A DNA stretch of 33,817 bases from positions 1-33,817 of the forward strand of contig JANXTM010000319.1 of NCBI GenBank assembly GCA_025352405.1, in the 5' to 3' direction. Both the position numbers and the translations under genes were made by a program. Source of the stretch: Polaromonas sp. GTDB lineage: Bacteria; Pseudomonadota; Gammaproteobacteria; Burkholderiales; Burkholderiaceae_C. Under the pieces are notes generated by a model. It saw only the letters and a program-made list of their open reading frames with translations, made no database searches and had not been told where the DNA came from. Position 1 is the first letter of the stretch, and every line of letters starts with the position of its first letter. Positions 1-8,318 of the stretch are shown piece after piece.

Positions 1-1
1 C

Positions 2-1036
2 CTGCCGCGCGTCAGCGACACCAAAGTGTCCGAGGGCTACACCACGCTACGCGGCCTGATCAGCCATGAGTATTTCCATACCTGGAATGTCAAACGCCTG
101 CGCCCTGCAGAGTTCCAGGTCTACCAATACGACCGTGAAAACTACACCCAGCTGCTGTGGTTTTTTGAAGGTTTTACCAGCTATTACGATGACTTGCTGC
201 TGCGCCGCGCCGGTCTGCTCGACAACGCAGGCTATGTAAAGCTGCTCAATAAAACCATCAACCAGGTCATGCAGACGCCGGGTCGGCTGGTGCAGTCTGT
301 GGCTGAGGCCAGCTTTGATGCCTGGGTCAAATACTACCGACAGGACGAAAACACGCCCAACGCCACGGTGAGCTACTACACCAAAGGCTCGCTTGTGGCC
401 TTGTGCCTTGACCTGACCTTGCGTGCCGAGGGCCACAGCTCGCTGGACGAAGTGATGCGTGCGCTGTGGTCACGCTGTTTTCAGCACGGCGGCGGGTCCC
501 TGCGCGAGGTCGACATCGCCGAGGTGCTGCAAACATTGGGCAAGCGTTCATTTGCGCCGGAACTGGCGCGTTGGGTGCATGGCACGGGCGAGTTGCCGCT
601 GCAAGAGTTGCTGACGCACCAGGGCGTAGCGGTGCATGAAGAACCCGCCCAGTTGGCGCACCGCCTGGGCCTGCGCGTCAGTGAGGCGCAGGGCTTGCTG
701 GTTAAAACCGTGTTGCGCGGCGGCGCGGCCGAGCGCGCTGGGTTTGCGCCAGGCGATGAATGGCTGGGACTGGAGCCAGCTGAAAAAACAAAAAACAAAA
801 TCCCCGCACCGGCCGCCAATGGCTGGCGCATGAGCCGCCTGGACGACCTGCTGCTGTATGCGGGTAACGCCCAAAAAGTAACTGCTTTGGTGTCACGCGA
901 CAAACGCCTGCTGCGAATCGAACTCAAACTGCCACCGGCCCTGACAACCTGGCGGCTGGCCGTGCAAGATGCGGTAAAAATAGAGCGGTGGCTGACACCA
1001 GAAAAATCTACCAAGCCCGCCACCCAAGTCCCATGA
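2..1036 (+). CDS. M61 family metallopeptidase (glycyl aminopeptidase type), 5' end cut by the window
   Basis: The reading frame is open from base 2 and has no start codon in view, so the N-terminal half lies outside the window; M61 proteins usually have about 600 residues and 344 are visible. The HEXXH zinc site (HEYFH) is encoded at 65-79 and is followed by TWNVKRLRP, which is characteristic of M61. The likely third zinc ligand is the Glu in WFFEGFTSYY about 30 residues later. The C-terminal third looks like a PDZ domain (AQGLLVKTVLRGGAAERAGFAPGDE), the usual M61 arrangement. The family removes N-terminal residues, often Gly or Ala, from peptides. The stop is 30 bp before the enoyl-CoA hydratase start on the same strand, so co-transcription is possible. 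The substrate is not known. Confidence 0.9.
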   Translation: MPRVSDTKVSEGYTTLRGLISHEYFHTWNVKRLRPAEFQVYQYDRENYTQLLWFFEGFTSYYDDLLLRRAGLLDNAGYVKLLNKTINQVMQTPGRLVQSVAEASFDAWVKYYRQDENTPNATVSYYTKGSLVALCLDLTLRAEGHSSLDEVMRALWSRCFQHGGGSLREVDIAEVLQTLGKRSFAPELARWVHGTGELPLQELLTHQGVAVHEEPAQLAHRLGLRVSEAQGLLVKTVLRGGAAERAGFAPGDEWLGLEPAEKTKNKIPAPAANGWRMSRLDDLLLYAGNAQKVTALVSRDKRLLRIELKLPPALTTWRLAVQDAVKIERWLTPEKSTKPATQVP

Positions 1037-1066
1037 CTTCACGCCACTCACCACTAGGACCAAACG

Positions 1067-1855
1067 ATGACTTACGAAACCATTTTGACGCGCACTGAAG
1101 GCCCAGACAGCCGCAAAGTCGGCATCATCACGCTGAACCGGCCCAAGCAGCTCAACGCTCTCAACGACCAGTTGATGAACGAGCTGGCCGCGGCGTTGAA
1201 AGCTTTTGAGCAAGATGCCGGCGTCGGCTGCATGATTTTGACGGGCAGCGAAAAGGCCTTTGCCGCCGGTGCAGACATCAGCGCTATGGCGCAGTACAGC
1301 TTTGCCGACGTTTACAACAACGACTTCATTACCCGCAACTGGGAGCAGATCCGCAGCATCCGCAAGCCGGTGATTGCAGCTGTCAGTGGCTTTGCGCTGG
1401 GCGGCGGCTGCGAGCTGGCCATGATGTGCGACTTCATCATTGCCGCTGACAACGCCAAGTTTGGCCAGCCCGAAATCAAACTCGGCATCATCCCCGGTGC
1501 CGGCGGCACCCAGCGCCTGCCGCGTGCCGTCGGCAAGTCCAAAGCCATGGACCTGGCGCTGACTGGCCGCATGATGGACGCGGCAGAGGCTGAGCGCGCC
1601 GGGCTGGTGAGCCGCGTCGTGCCGGTAGACCAATTGATGGACGAAGCACTCGGGGCCGCCCTGATGATCTGCGACCACGGGCAGATCTGCGTGATGGCCG
1701 CCAAGGAAGCCGTGAACCGCGCGTTCGAAAGTGGTTTGAGCGACGGTGTGATGTTTGAACGCCGACTATTTCACGCCATGTTTGCGACCGAAGACCAAAA
1801 AGAAGGCATGGACGCGTTTTTGAACAAACGCAAGGCCGTCTTCAAGCACCTTTGA
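1067..1855 (+). CDS. Enoyl-CoA hydratase (crotonase superfamily)
   Basis: A 262-residue crotonase-fold protein of normal length, expected to add water across the double bond of 2-enoyl-CoA in fatty-acid or phenylacetate-type beta-oxidation. The oxyanion-hole segments AAGADISAM (about 66-74) and [12 protein letters not shown] (about 108-119) are present. Both acid/base glutamates of true hydratases are kept: E116 in GGGCELAM and E136 in [13 protein letters not shown]. This supports hydratase activity over the isomerase or dehalogenase subfamilies. The ATG at 1067 is preceded by a weak AGGAC. The closest named relatives would be PaaF/EchA-type short-chain hydratases, but the sequence alone does not settle the substrate. 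Its stop codon lies inside the -35 hexamer of the downstream tRNA promoter. Confidence 0.93.
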   Translation: MTYETILTRTEGPDSRKVGIITLNRPKQLNALNDQLMNELAAALKAFEQDAGVGCMILTGSEKAFAAGADISAMAQYSFADVYNNDFITRNWEQIRSIRKPVIAAVSGFALGGGCELAMMCDFIIAADNAKFGQPEIKLGIIPGAGGTQRLPRAVGKSKAMDLALTGRMMDAAEAERAGLVSRVVPVDQLMDEALGAALMICDHGQICVMAAKEAVNRAFESGLSDGVMFERRLFHAMFATEDQKEGMDAFLNKRKAVFKHL

Positions 1856-1881
1856 TAAACACAGCCGTAAGTCGCTATAAT
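1852..1881 (+). promoter_or_regulatory. Sigma-70 promoter of the tRNA gene
   Basis: TTGATA (1852-1857), an 18-nt spacer, then a consensus TATAAT (1876-1881). The tRNA begins 12 nt after the -10, so the 5' leader would be only about 5 nt. The -35 hexamer contains the stop codon of the upstream hydratase gene. Confidence 0.7.
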
Positions 1882-1892
1882 CTTGGGTTGAT

Positions 1893-1969
1893 GGTGATAT
1901 AGCTCAGTTGGTTAGAGCGCAGCATTCATAATGCTGATGTCGGTGGTTCAAGTCCACCTATCACCACCA
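1893..1969 (+). tRNA. tRNA-Met (anticodon CAT)
   Basis: A 77-nt cloverleaf with encoded CCA. The acceptor stem GGTGATA (1893-1899) pairs fully with TATCACC (1959-1965). The D-arm has AGCTCAGTTGGTTAGAGC. The anticodon stem CAGCA/TGCTG encloses TTCATAA with CAT at 1927-1929. The T-arm has GTGG-TTCAAGT-CCAC. The first acceptor pair is a normal G-C, so it is not initiator tRNA. Elongator tRNA-Met is the likely identity. A CAT anticodon is also used by tRNA-Ile2, whose C34 is changed to lysidine, and that cannot be excluded by eye. Confidence 0.93.
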
Positions 1970-1981
1970 AAGTTTCATGAC

Positions 1982-2017
1982 AAGCCCCGTAGGCTCGCTT
2001 ACGGGGCTTTGTTTTTT
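1982..2017 (+). terminator. Rho-independent terminator after the tRNA
   Basis: A perfect 10-bp stem AAGCCCCGTA (1982-1991) / TACGGGGCTT (2000-2009) with an 8-nt loop, followed by G and a T6 tract. It ends the tRNA transcript 13 nt after the CCA end. Confidence 0.9.
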
Positions 2018-2061
2018 AAATTGATGTTTATTTGACATCTCTCAGCCTCTGGACAAACACC

Positions 2062-2466
2062 ATGAACCGCTGCACCCCTCGCATAGCCGCCTTGATGATC
2101 GCCTTCTGCGCTGGCATGCTTAGCCCGACGACCCATGCCCAGACCAGCGACGTCAAACCCTCCGTCAGGGAGTTCCCCAAAGCGGCTCTGCGCGGCGAGA
2201 TGGTGGTCAAAAACCATCCTGAGATCGTCCTCAATGGCAAGGCCGAGCGGCTTTCACCGGGGGCCCGCATCTGGGACAAGAATGGCGCGCTGGTGATGTC
2301 TGCCCGACTGGCCGGCCAGGTCGTGACCGTGAATTACCTGCGTGAGGGCAGCGGCCTGATCCATCAGGTGTGGATTCTCAACAGCGAAGAGCTGAAGGAA
2401 AAGCGGGCGGGCGGCAACGCCACCATTTTCAATTTCATCACAGGCAGCACACCGGCAACGCCCTGA
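2062..2466 (+). CDS. Small exported protein of unknown function
   Basis: Starting at ATG 2062 the product has 134 residues and begins with a good Sec signal peptide: MNRCTPR, a hydrophobic stretch, then TTHAQ with cleavage probably after HA. A longer reading from a TTG at 2032 would put extra polar residues in front of the signal and is less likely. The mature part is about 110 residues with no cysteine or recognisable catalytic motif. It contains a basic/hydrophobic patch (REFPKAALRGEMVV) and a beta-rich core. I do not recognise a named family; it looks like the short conserved periplasmic proteins often found before miaB in Comamonadaceae (inference from context). It stands alone between the tRNA terminator and miaB. 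Confidence 0.75.
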   Translation: MNRCTPRIAALMIAFCAGMLSPTTHAQTSDVKPSVREFPKAALRGEMVVKNHPEIVLNGKAERLSPGARIWDKNGALVMSARLAGQVVTVNYLREGSGLIHQVWILNSEELKEKRAGGNATIFNFITGSTPATP

Positions 2467-2549
2467 GCAGTGCCAGTCGCCTGATGACAGGTCGTTGCCC
2501 CCGACCCGGCAACACCCTGTTTTTGAGTATGAAAATGACTCCTGCGGCA

Positions 2550-2589
2550 GCAAATACGGGCGCTAGTCGCTATATTTTTAGTAGCAAAT
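2550..2589 (+). repeat. Dispersed intergenic element, copy A (before miaB)
   Basis: This 40-bp stretch matches the reverse complement of 3979-4018 at 29 of 40 positions without gaps, including identical blocks AGTAGCAAAT and CGCTAT. It ends one base before the miaB start codon. Similarity may extend left to about 2531. Similar short degenerate elements seem common between genes of Comamonadaceae (recollection, not tested here). Confidence 0.5.
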
Positions 2590-2590
2590 C

Positions 2591-3931
2591 ATGAGTAAAA
2601 AAGTCTTTATCAAAACTTTCGGCTGCCAGATGAACGAGTACGACTCGGACAAAATGTCAGATGTGCTGCATGCCGCTGAGGGCTATGAGCCGACACAGGA
2701 CATGGAACAGGCCGACCTGATCTTGTTCAACACCTGCTCGGTGCGTGAAAAAGCCCAGGAAAAAGTCTTCAGCGACCTGGGCCGCGTCAAACACCTCAAA
2801 GCCAAAGGTGTGTTGATCGGCGTGGGTGGCTGCGTCGCCAGCCAGGAAGGCGCAGCCATCATTGCGCGCGCGCCCTATGTGGACGTCGTGTTTGGCCCGC
2901 AAACCCTGCACCGCCTGCCTGATCTGCTGGCCAAACGCGCCAGGCTGGGCAAGCCGCAGGTCGACATCAGCTTTCCGGAAATCGAAAAATTTGACCACCT
3001 GCCACCTGCCCGAGTTGAAGGCGCTAGCGCTTTTGTCTCCATCATGGAAGGCTGCTCCAAATACTGCAGCTATTGCGTCGTGCCTTACACACGCGGTGAA
3101 GAAGTCTCGCGCCCGTTTGAAGATGTGCTGGTTGAAGTCGCCGGCCTGGCGGACCAGGGCGTCAAGGAGATCACGCTGCTGGGCCAGAACGTCAACGCGT
3201 ACCGGGGCAAGATGGGCGCGTCGACAGACATTGCCGATTTCGCCACGCTGCTTGACTACGTGCACGACATCCCCGGCATTGAACGCATCCGCTACGTCAC
3301 CAGCCACCCCAACGAGTTCACGCAAAGCCTGATCGACGCCTATGCCAAGCTGCCCAAGCTGGTCAACCACCTGCACCTGCCGGTACAACACGGCTCTGAC
3401 CGTATTTTGATGGCCATGAAGCGCGGCTACACCGCGATGGAATACAAAAGCACGATTCGAAAACTGCGAGCGATCCGGCCCGACCTCGCCATGAGCAGCG
3501 ACTTTATTGTTGGCTTTCCGGGCGAGACCGAAGACGACTTCAACAAGATGATGAAGCTGATTGACGACGTGGGTTACGACACCTCCTTCAGCTTTATTTA
3601 CAGCCCGCGCCCCGGCACGCCAGCCGCCAATATCAAGGACGACACACCGCACAGCGTCAAACTGGCGCGTCTGCAGCGCCTGCAAGCGGCGATTGACCAG
3701 AGCGTAGAAGCCATCAGCGCCAGCCGCCTGGGAACCGTGCAACGCGTGCTGGTGGAAGGCCCGGCGCGTAAAACACCGAATGCCTTGTTTGGCCGCACTG
3801 AATGCAATCGGCCTGTGGTGTTTACCGGGCCTGATCGCCTGATTGGGCAGCTGGTGGATATCAGGATCACCGAGGCACCTATGCGGTCGCTGCGCGGTGA
3901 GGTGGTGACACAGGAAATTGTTGCAGCTTAG
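2591..3931 (+). CDS. miaB: tRNA-2-methylthio-N6-dimethylallyladenosine synthase MiaB
   Basis: A 446-residue radical-SAM methylthiotransferase that adds the 2-methylthio group to i6A37 of tRNAs reading UNN codons. The N-terminal UPF0004 domain carries the three auxiliary-cluster cysteines C12 ([13 protein letters not shown]), C49 ([12 protein letters not shown]) and C81 (GGCVASQEG). The radical-SAM triad is C155, C159 and C162 in [22 protein letters not shown] domain occupies about 380-440. Length and the full set of cysteines separate it from RimO and MtaB. The ATG at 2591 has no good Shine-Dalgarno sequence; the bases before it belong to a repeated element. It converges with ffh. The upstream tRNA-Met is not an expected MiaB substrate, so the adjacency is probably incidental. 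Confidence 0.97.
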   Translation: MSKKVFIKTFGCQMNEYDSDKMSDVLHAAEGYEPTQDMEQADLILFNTCSVREKAQEKVFSDLGRVKHLKAKGVLIGVGGCVASQEGAAIIARAPYVDVVFGPQTLHRLPDLLAKRARLGKPQVDISFPEIEKFDHLPPARVEGASAFVSIMEGCSKYCSYCVVPYTRGEEVSRPFEDVLVEVAGLADQGVKEITLLGQNVNAYRGKMGASTDIADFATLLDYVHDIPGIERIRYVTSHPNEFTQSLIDAYAKLPKLVNHLHLPVQHGSDRILMAMKRGYTAMEYKSTIRKLRAIRPDLAMSSDFIVGFPGETEDDFNKMMKLIDDVGYDTSFSFIYSPRPGTPAANIKDDTPHSVKLARLQRLQAAIDQSVEAISASRLGTVQRVLVEGPARKTPNALFGRTECNRPVVFTGPDRLIGQLVDIRITEAPMRSLRGEVVTQEIVAA

Positions 3932-3978
3932 GTGCACACTTGGCGCGTCCGCAGATCTGGCGCCCAAAATTATTTGCT

Positions 3979-4018
3979 ATTTGCTACTTTCTTCATAGCG
4001 CCTAGGACACGTATTGGC
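3979..4018 (-). repeat. Dispersed intergenic element, copy B (after miaB, inverted)
   Basis: Reverse complement matches 2550-2589 at 29 of 40 positions. It lies in the 132-bp spacer between the convergent genes miaB and ffh. No stem followed by a T-run is obvious in that spacer apart from a weak GGCGC/GCGCC pairing at 3942-3964. Confidence 0.5.
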
Positions 4019-4063
4019 TTCGGCAAACCCTTATTTCATCATTCAAAATGACGGCAGGTGTGA

Positions 4064-5422
4064 TCAGAATTTGGGCATGCCCTTCATGCCGCCCATCTTC
4101 TTCATCATCTTCATCATCCCGCTGCCTTTCATCTTCTTCATCATGCCTTGCATCTGCTCGAATTCATTGAGCAAGCGGTTGACTTCCTGAACATGCACGC
4201 CGGATCCGGCGGCGATGCGGCGCTTGCGGGTGGCCTTGATGAGTTCAGGCTTGCGGCGCTCCAGCGGCGTCATGCTTTGAATGATGCCTTCCTTACGCTT
4301 GATGTCTTTTTCAGCCTTATCCATGTCCACCTGGCCGGCCTTGGCGGCCATTTGTGCGGGCAGTTTATCGAGCAGGCTGCTCAAACCACCCATGTTTTTC
4401 ATCTGCTGCAGCTGGCTCAAAAAATCTTCGAGATCAAAACCGCTGCCTGACTTGAGCTTGGCGGCGAGCTTTTGCGCTGCAGCGATGTCCACATTGGCGG
4501 TGACCTGTTCGACCAGCGCCACGATGTCGCCCATGCCCAGAATTCGTCCGGCGTGGCGTTCGGCGTCAAACACTTCCAGGCCATCGAGCTTTTCGCTGGT
4601 ACCTGCAAACTTGATTGGCGCGCCGGTAATTTGCCGCACGCTCAGCGCTGCGCCACCACGCGAGTCGCCATCGAGTTTGGTCAGGATAATGCCGGTCAGC
4701 GGCAGCGCATCTTTAAAAGCTTTGGCGGTGTTGACCGCGTCCTGGCCTTGCATGGCGTCGACTACAAACAATGTCTCGACGGGGTTCAGCACCGCATGCA
4801 GCGCCTTGATCTCGGCCATCAGGGCTTCGTCGATGGCCAGGCGACCTGCGGTGTCTACCAGCAGCACGTCAAAAAAGTGACGCCGGGCGTAATCGATAGC
4901 GGCTCGGGCAATGTCAACCGGCTTTTGATCCGCTGTGCTTGGAAACCACTCTGCGCCGGCTTGGGCGGTGACGGTTTTGAGCTGTTCAATGGCCGCCGGG
5001 CGGTACACGTCACCTGAGACCGTCAGCACTTTTTTCTTACGCTTTTCAATCAGGTGCTTGGCCAGCTTGGCCGTGGTGGTGGTCTTGCCCGCGCCCTGCA
5101 GGCCAGCCATCAAAATCACGGCCGGGGGTTGCGCGGCCAGGTTGATGTCACTCACTCCTTCGCCCATGGTGGCGGCCAGCTCCTTGCTGACGATGCTGAC
5201 CAGCACCTGGCCCGGCTGCAATGAACCCATCACGTCGGCTCCCAGCGCTTTTTCCTTGACGCGGGCAATAAAGTCGCGCACCACGGGCAGGGCCACGTCG
5301 GCCTCCAGCAGAGCCATGCGCACCTCGCGCAACATGTCCTGTACGTTGGATTCGGTGATGCGGGCCTGGCCACGCATTTCCTTGACGAGGCGGGAGAGTT
5401 TGTCGGTAAGGGCTGAGGCCAT
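4064..5422 (-). CDS. ffh: Signal recognition particle GTPase Ffh (SRP54)
   Basis: A 452-residue protein that binds 4.5S RNA and signal peptides of nascent membrane proteins and hands them to FtsY. It has a helical N domain, then the G domain with P-loop GLQGAGKTT (about 107-115), DTAGR (190-194) and TKLDGDSRGG (248-257). A methionine-rich M domain ends in a run of Met, Lys and Gly that forms the signal-peptide groove and RNA contact. I place the start at 5422 (MASALTDKLSRL): it has GGAG at a proper distance, and the nine extra residues of the longer reading are not typical of the family. It diverges from the CcsA-like gene; E. coli also has such a gene (ypjD) beside ffh. Confidence 0.97.
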   Translation of the reverse strand: MASALTDKLSRLVKEMRGQARITESNVQDMLREVRMALLEADVALPVVRDFIARVKEKALGADVMGSLQPGQVLVSIVSKELAATMGEGVSDINLAAQPPAVILMAGLQGAGKTTTTAKLAKHLIEKRKKKVLTVSGDVYRPAAIEQLKTVTAQAGAEWFPSTADQKPVDIARAAIDYARRHFFDVLLVDTAGRLAIDEALMAEIKALHAVLNPVETLFVVDAMQGQDAVNTAKAFKDALPLTGIILTKLDGDSRGGAALSVRQITGAPIKFAGTSEKLDGLEVFDAERHAGRILGMGDIVALVEQVTANVDIAAAQKLAAKLKSGSGFDLEDFLSQLQQMKNMGGLSSLLDKLPAQMAAKAGQVDMDKAEKDIKRKEGIIQSMTPLERRKPELIKATRKRRIAAGSGVHVQEVNRLLNEFEQMQGMMKKMKGSGMMKMMKKMGGMKGMPKF

Positions 5423-5507
5423 GAGATGGCTCCACGGGAAATGGAGCAATTAGGTGAGCAAAGAGGGTGTCAGCAATGACGCCAGATCGGGCAGTAAAGG
5501 CTAAACT

Positions 5508-6314
5508 GTGGCCATGATTTTAGCTTTGAGTGCCGGGTGGGGGTTTGCAGTTGCAGCGGGCGCGTTTGTCAGCTACGCCGTTCTCGCGCTTGCCAAGCGT
5601 CATCTGAGCCCGCGTGCGATGCGCATGATGCTGTTCGCGGCCTGGGTTTTACATGGCCTGATGCTGGCTGAAGGCCTGCTCGGCGAACCGCCACGCTTCG
5701 GATTTGCGCCCGCGCTATCCATGACGGTCTGGTTGGCGTTGACCGTTTATGCCATCGAAAGTCGTCTGTTTCCCCACTTGCAAGCCCACTGGGCACTCGC
5801 CGGGCTAGGCAGTGCGGCCGTGGCGTTAACCGTTATTTTTCCGGGTACCAGCTACCACATGGTTTCGTCACCGTGGCTGCCATTGCATTGGGCGCTGGGC
5901 ATCGCTTCCTACGGTTTGTTTGCAGCGGCGGTGGTACACGGCTGGCTGATGACACGGTCTGAGCGCGCCATTCGGCTGGCGGCCCAAAACGATGCCGGCG
6001 TGCCCCTTCTGACCCTTGAGCGTCTGACCTTCCGCTTTGTTGAAGCCGGTTTTGTGCTGCTGTCCGCGACCTTGCTGGTAGGCTGGCTGTTTGCAGAGCA
6101 ACTGTATGGGCCTGGTCTGGCCTGGAAATGGAACCACAAAACCATATTTTCGGTGCTTGCGTGGTTGACGTTTGCAGGATTACTTGTCGGCCGTGCAAAG
6201 CTCGGCTGGCGCGGATTCAAGGCGGTGCGCGTGCTGTATCTGGGCTCTGGCTTACTGCTTCTGGGTTATGCGGGCTCACGTTTTGTACTTGAAGTGATTC
6301 TCAAACGCGTATGA
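5508..6314 (+). CDS. CcsA/YpjD-type cytochrome c assembly membrane protein
   Basis: About 268 residues with seven to eight predicted membrane segments and little soluble sequence. The family (cytochrome c assembly protein domain, shared by CcsA, CcmC and E. coli YpjD/CorE) binds or moves haem in the inner membrane. Candidate haem-ligand histidines are H127 (LPLHWALG), H144 (VVHGW) and H210 (WKWNHKTIFSVLAW), the last in the conserved W-x(n)-K-x-x-(F/W)-S signature. The GTG at 5508 is chosen because AAGG sits about 7 nt upstream; an ATG two codons on is the alternative. Position next to ffh argues for the YpjD branch, whose exact role is unsettled, rather than a dedicated system II cytochrome c gene. 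It overlaps the next gene by 4 nt. Confidence 0.88.
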   Translation: MAMILALSAGWGFAVAAGAFVSYAVLALAKRHLSPRAMRMMLFAAWVLHGLMLAEGLLGEPPRFGFAPALSMTVWLALTVYAIESRLFPHLQAHWALAGLGSAAVALTVIFPGTSYHMVSSPWLPLHWALGIASYGLFAAAVVHGWLMTRSERAIRLAAQNDAGVPLLTLERLTFRFVEAGFVLLSATLLVGWLFAEQLYGPGLAWKWNHKTIFSVLAWLTFAGLLVGRAKLGWRGFKAVRVLYLGSGLLLLGYAGSRFVLEVILKRV

Positions 6315-6553
6315 AATACCTTTTTGTCTTTGTGCTGGTGCTGGTCGGTTTGTGGCTGTGGCGAAACAGCCGCCGTGCGGATTCGCCTCCTGCAAGCAAA
6401 CAATCAGCCAGACGGCCAATGTCCCCACCGGGTTTGCCCACTGAAATCGTGGCTTGTGATGTGTGCCATGTGCATCTGCCACGCTCCGAGGCCCTGACAG
6501 GCCCCGGCGGCGTGTACTGCTCGACCGCGCACCAGCAGCAAGCGGGCGGCTAG
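6311..6553 (+). CDS. PP0621-family small membrane-anchored zinc-ribbon-like protein
   Basis: An 80-residue protein with an N-terminal membrane helix (about 3-17, VFVLVLVGLWLW), a basic proline-rich linker, and a C-terminal metal-site pattern CDVC (C49, C52) and YCSTAH (C70, H74). The phrase C-x-x-C-x-V-H-L-P-R-S-E-A is the hallmark of the PP0621 family, which commonly lies just before pilS in beta- and gammaproteobacteria. Function is not known; a small cytoplasmic metal-binding domain tethered to the membrane is inferred. Its ATG overlaps the stop of the CcsA-like gene (ATGA), and its TAG is followed at once by the GTG proposed for pilS, so the three genes look translationally linked. Confidence 0.85.
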   Translation: MKYLFVFVLVLVGLWLWRNSRRADSPPASKQSARRPMSPPGLPTEIVACDVCHVHLPRSEALTGPGGVYCSTAHQQQAGG

Positions 6554-8314
6554 GTGAAAACAGTGTCGAATTCATGGTTCGACCCGGTTAAAGGTAAGTT
6601 GGGGGCCTGGCGAACCCGGGAAAACTGGGATTCAAGCCTCGACCCAGGCTCGTTTAGCCGCTTGTGGCGCGCATTCATGACAGCACGGGTCACCATTGCC
6701 AGTGTGCTGGTGGTGTTGCAGGCCTTTATTTACGCACTCGGAAATGTCAGCAACAGCTGGTCGATTGCAGTGTGCGCGGTTTATCTGGGTGCCACACTGG
6801 GCGTGCGGCTGTGGGCACGGCCGAAACCGCCTGGCAGCACGTTTGACGCGCAGTGGGCGTCAACCATCGGTGTGGACGTGGTGGTGTTTTCAGCGCTTAA
6901 TTTTCTGCAATCAAACGGTGTCAACTACACCCCTTTGTTCGCCTTGCCGATGTTGCTGGCGTCTCTTTTGGGGCCAATCCTGCTCGCATTGGGTACAGCC
7001 GCCAGCGTGACCTTGCTGCTGCTGGCAGATGCCTGGTGGTTTTCAATTCAATCCACCGGGGAACATGCGTCACGGTTCCTGCAGTCTGGCTTGAGCGGGT
7101 CAGGTTTTTTTGCGGTTGCGTTGCTGGCCAACCAGCTGGCATTGCGCTTGGTGCGCGAGGAGCAACTCTCAAAAACCGGCCAGGCGATGGCGCGCATGCA
7201 GACACAAGTTAACGAACTGGTGGTTGAAACCCTGGTTGATGGCGTTCTGGTGATTGACGCCAACGGCATTGTGCGTTCGGCCAATCCGGCATCCAGACGC
7301 CTGCTGGCCACAGAAGATTCGACCGGCATGGCGCCCTTTGTCTTGGCAACAGAGGCGATCTGGCGGCCGCTCGTTGAGATGATGCACATGACGTTCATGC
7401 TCAGGGCGCCGCAAGAAGCGGATGTCAGCCTGGAGCACCTTGGGCGTATTGCCAGGCGGTTGCGCGTGCGGACTCGTCTGGCGGCGTCGCGCGACAACAC
7501 CAACGAAAGCCTGTGCGTCATGTTTTTGGAAGACCTCCGGGAAATGGAGGCCCGGATCCGTACGGAAAAAATGGCAGCCATGGGCCGCATGTCTGCCGCT
7601 GTTGCACACGAAATCAGAAACCCGCTGGCGGCCATTTCCCAGGCCAATGCCCTGCTTGAAGAAGATCTGCATGACCCCGCACAGCGCCAGCTGACGAGAA
7701 TGGTGAGCCAGAACGCCCAGCGTTTGGCAAACATTGTGGATGAAATATTGAATATTTCATGCGCCCAGGTAATCAGTCCGGAACAGCACGGCAATGCCTT
7801 GATGCTGGACGACACCGTGACTCGCATTGCCGCTGACTGGACCCGCCAGACTGCATCAGCGCACCTGATACACATGGCAACCGGGGCGGGGCAGGCTACT
7901 GTATCGTTTGATCCGGAGCATTTACGCCGGGTGATGATCAATCTGCTGGACAACGCGCTGCGCTACGCCAGTCAGACTGCTGCCGCCATTGAAGTGTCTA
8001 CTGAGCTATCCGTGCATGGACAGGCGCAGTTTTGCGTGTGGAGCGATGGTCAACCGCTTGAAAAAACTGTTCAAACCCACTTGTTTGAGCCATTTTTCTC
8101 ATCTGAGAGTCGCTCCAGTGGCCTGGGTCTGTACATTTGTAGGGAACTCTGCGAACGCTATGGGGCCCTGATCGGCTACCAACGCGCCATGCGTCATGGT
8201 GTGGAAGGCAATGAATTTTTTGTACTTTTCAAGTCTGCAGATCAACCCATCCAGGCCGGGCCCGCGACCCACTGGATGGCAAGGCCCCTGCCCTTTGACA
8301 CCTTGTCTATGTAA
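6554..8314 (+). CDS. pilS: Two-component sensor histidine kinase PilS
   Basis: A 586-residue membrane kinase. The N-terminal part (about 45-200) has six hydrophobic segments, as in PilS, which senses pilin levels within the membrane. A PAS domain follows (about 218-330), then HisKA with H352 in AVAHEIRNPLAAISQ, and HATPase with the N-box NLLDNALRYA and G-box SSGLGLYICRELCERYG. Together with PilR it controls sigma-54-dependent transcription of type IV pilin genes. The GTG start at 6554 directly after the previous stop has only a weak GGCGG upstream, so a slightly later start is possible. No pilin or pilus assembly gene lies in this window, so its targets are elsewhere. The stop is 4 bp before the pilR ATG. 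Confidence 0.93.
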   Translation: MKTVSNSWFDPVKGKLGAWRTRENWDSSLDPGSFSRLWRAFMTARVTIASVLVVLQAFIYALGNVSNSWSIAVCAVYLGATLGVRLWARPKPPGSTFDAQWASTIGVDVVVFSALNFLQSNGVNYTPLFALPMLLASLLGPILLALGTAASVTLLLLADAWWFSIQSTGEHASRFLQSGLSGSGFFAVALLANQLALRLVREEQLSKTGQAMARMQTQVNELVVETLVDGVLVIDANGIVRSANPASRRLLATEDSTGMAPFVLATEAIWRPLVEMMHMTFMLRAPQEADVSLEHLGRIARRLRVRTRLAASRDNTNESLCVMFLEDLREMEARIRTEKMAAMGRMSAAVAHEIRNPLAAISQANALLEEDLHDPAQRQLTRMVSQNAQRLANIVDEILNISCAQVISPEQHGNALMLDDTVTRIAADWTRQTASAHLIHMATGAGQATVSFDPEHLRRVMINLLDNALRYASQTAAAIEVSTELSVHGQAQFCVWSDGQPLEKTVQTHLFEPFFSSESRSSGLGLYICRELCERYGALIGYQRAMRHGVEGNEFFVLFKSADQPIQAGPATHWMARPLPFDTLSM

Positions 8315-8318
8315 CCTC

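Noticed and set aside
3942-3964. GGCGC/GCGCC pairing as a miaB terminator
   Set aside because: The stem is only 5 bp with a 13-nt loop and no T-run.
2657-3967. Long minus-strand frame of 436 codons opposite miaB
   Set aside because: miaB is unmistakable on the plus strand; the antisense frame is the mirror of its codon bias and has no protein-family features.
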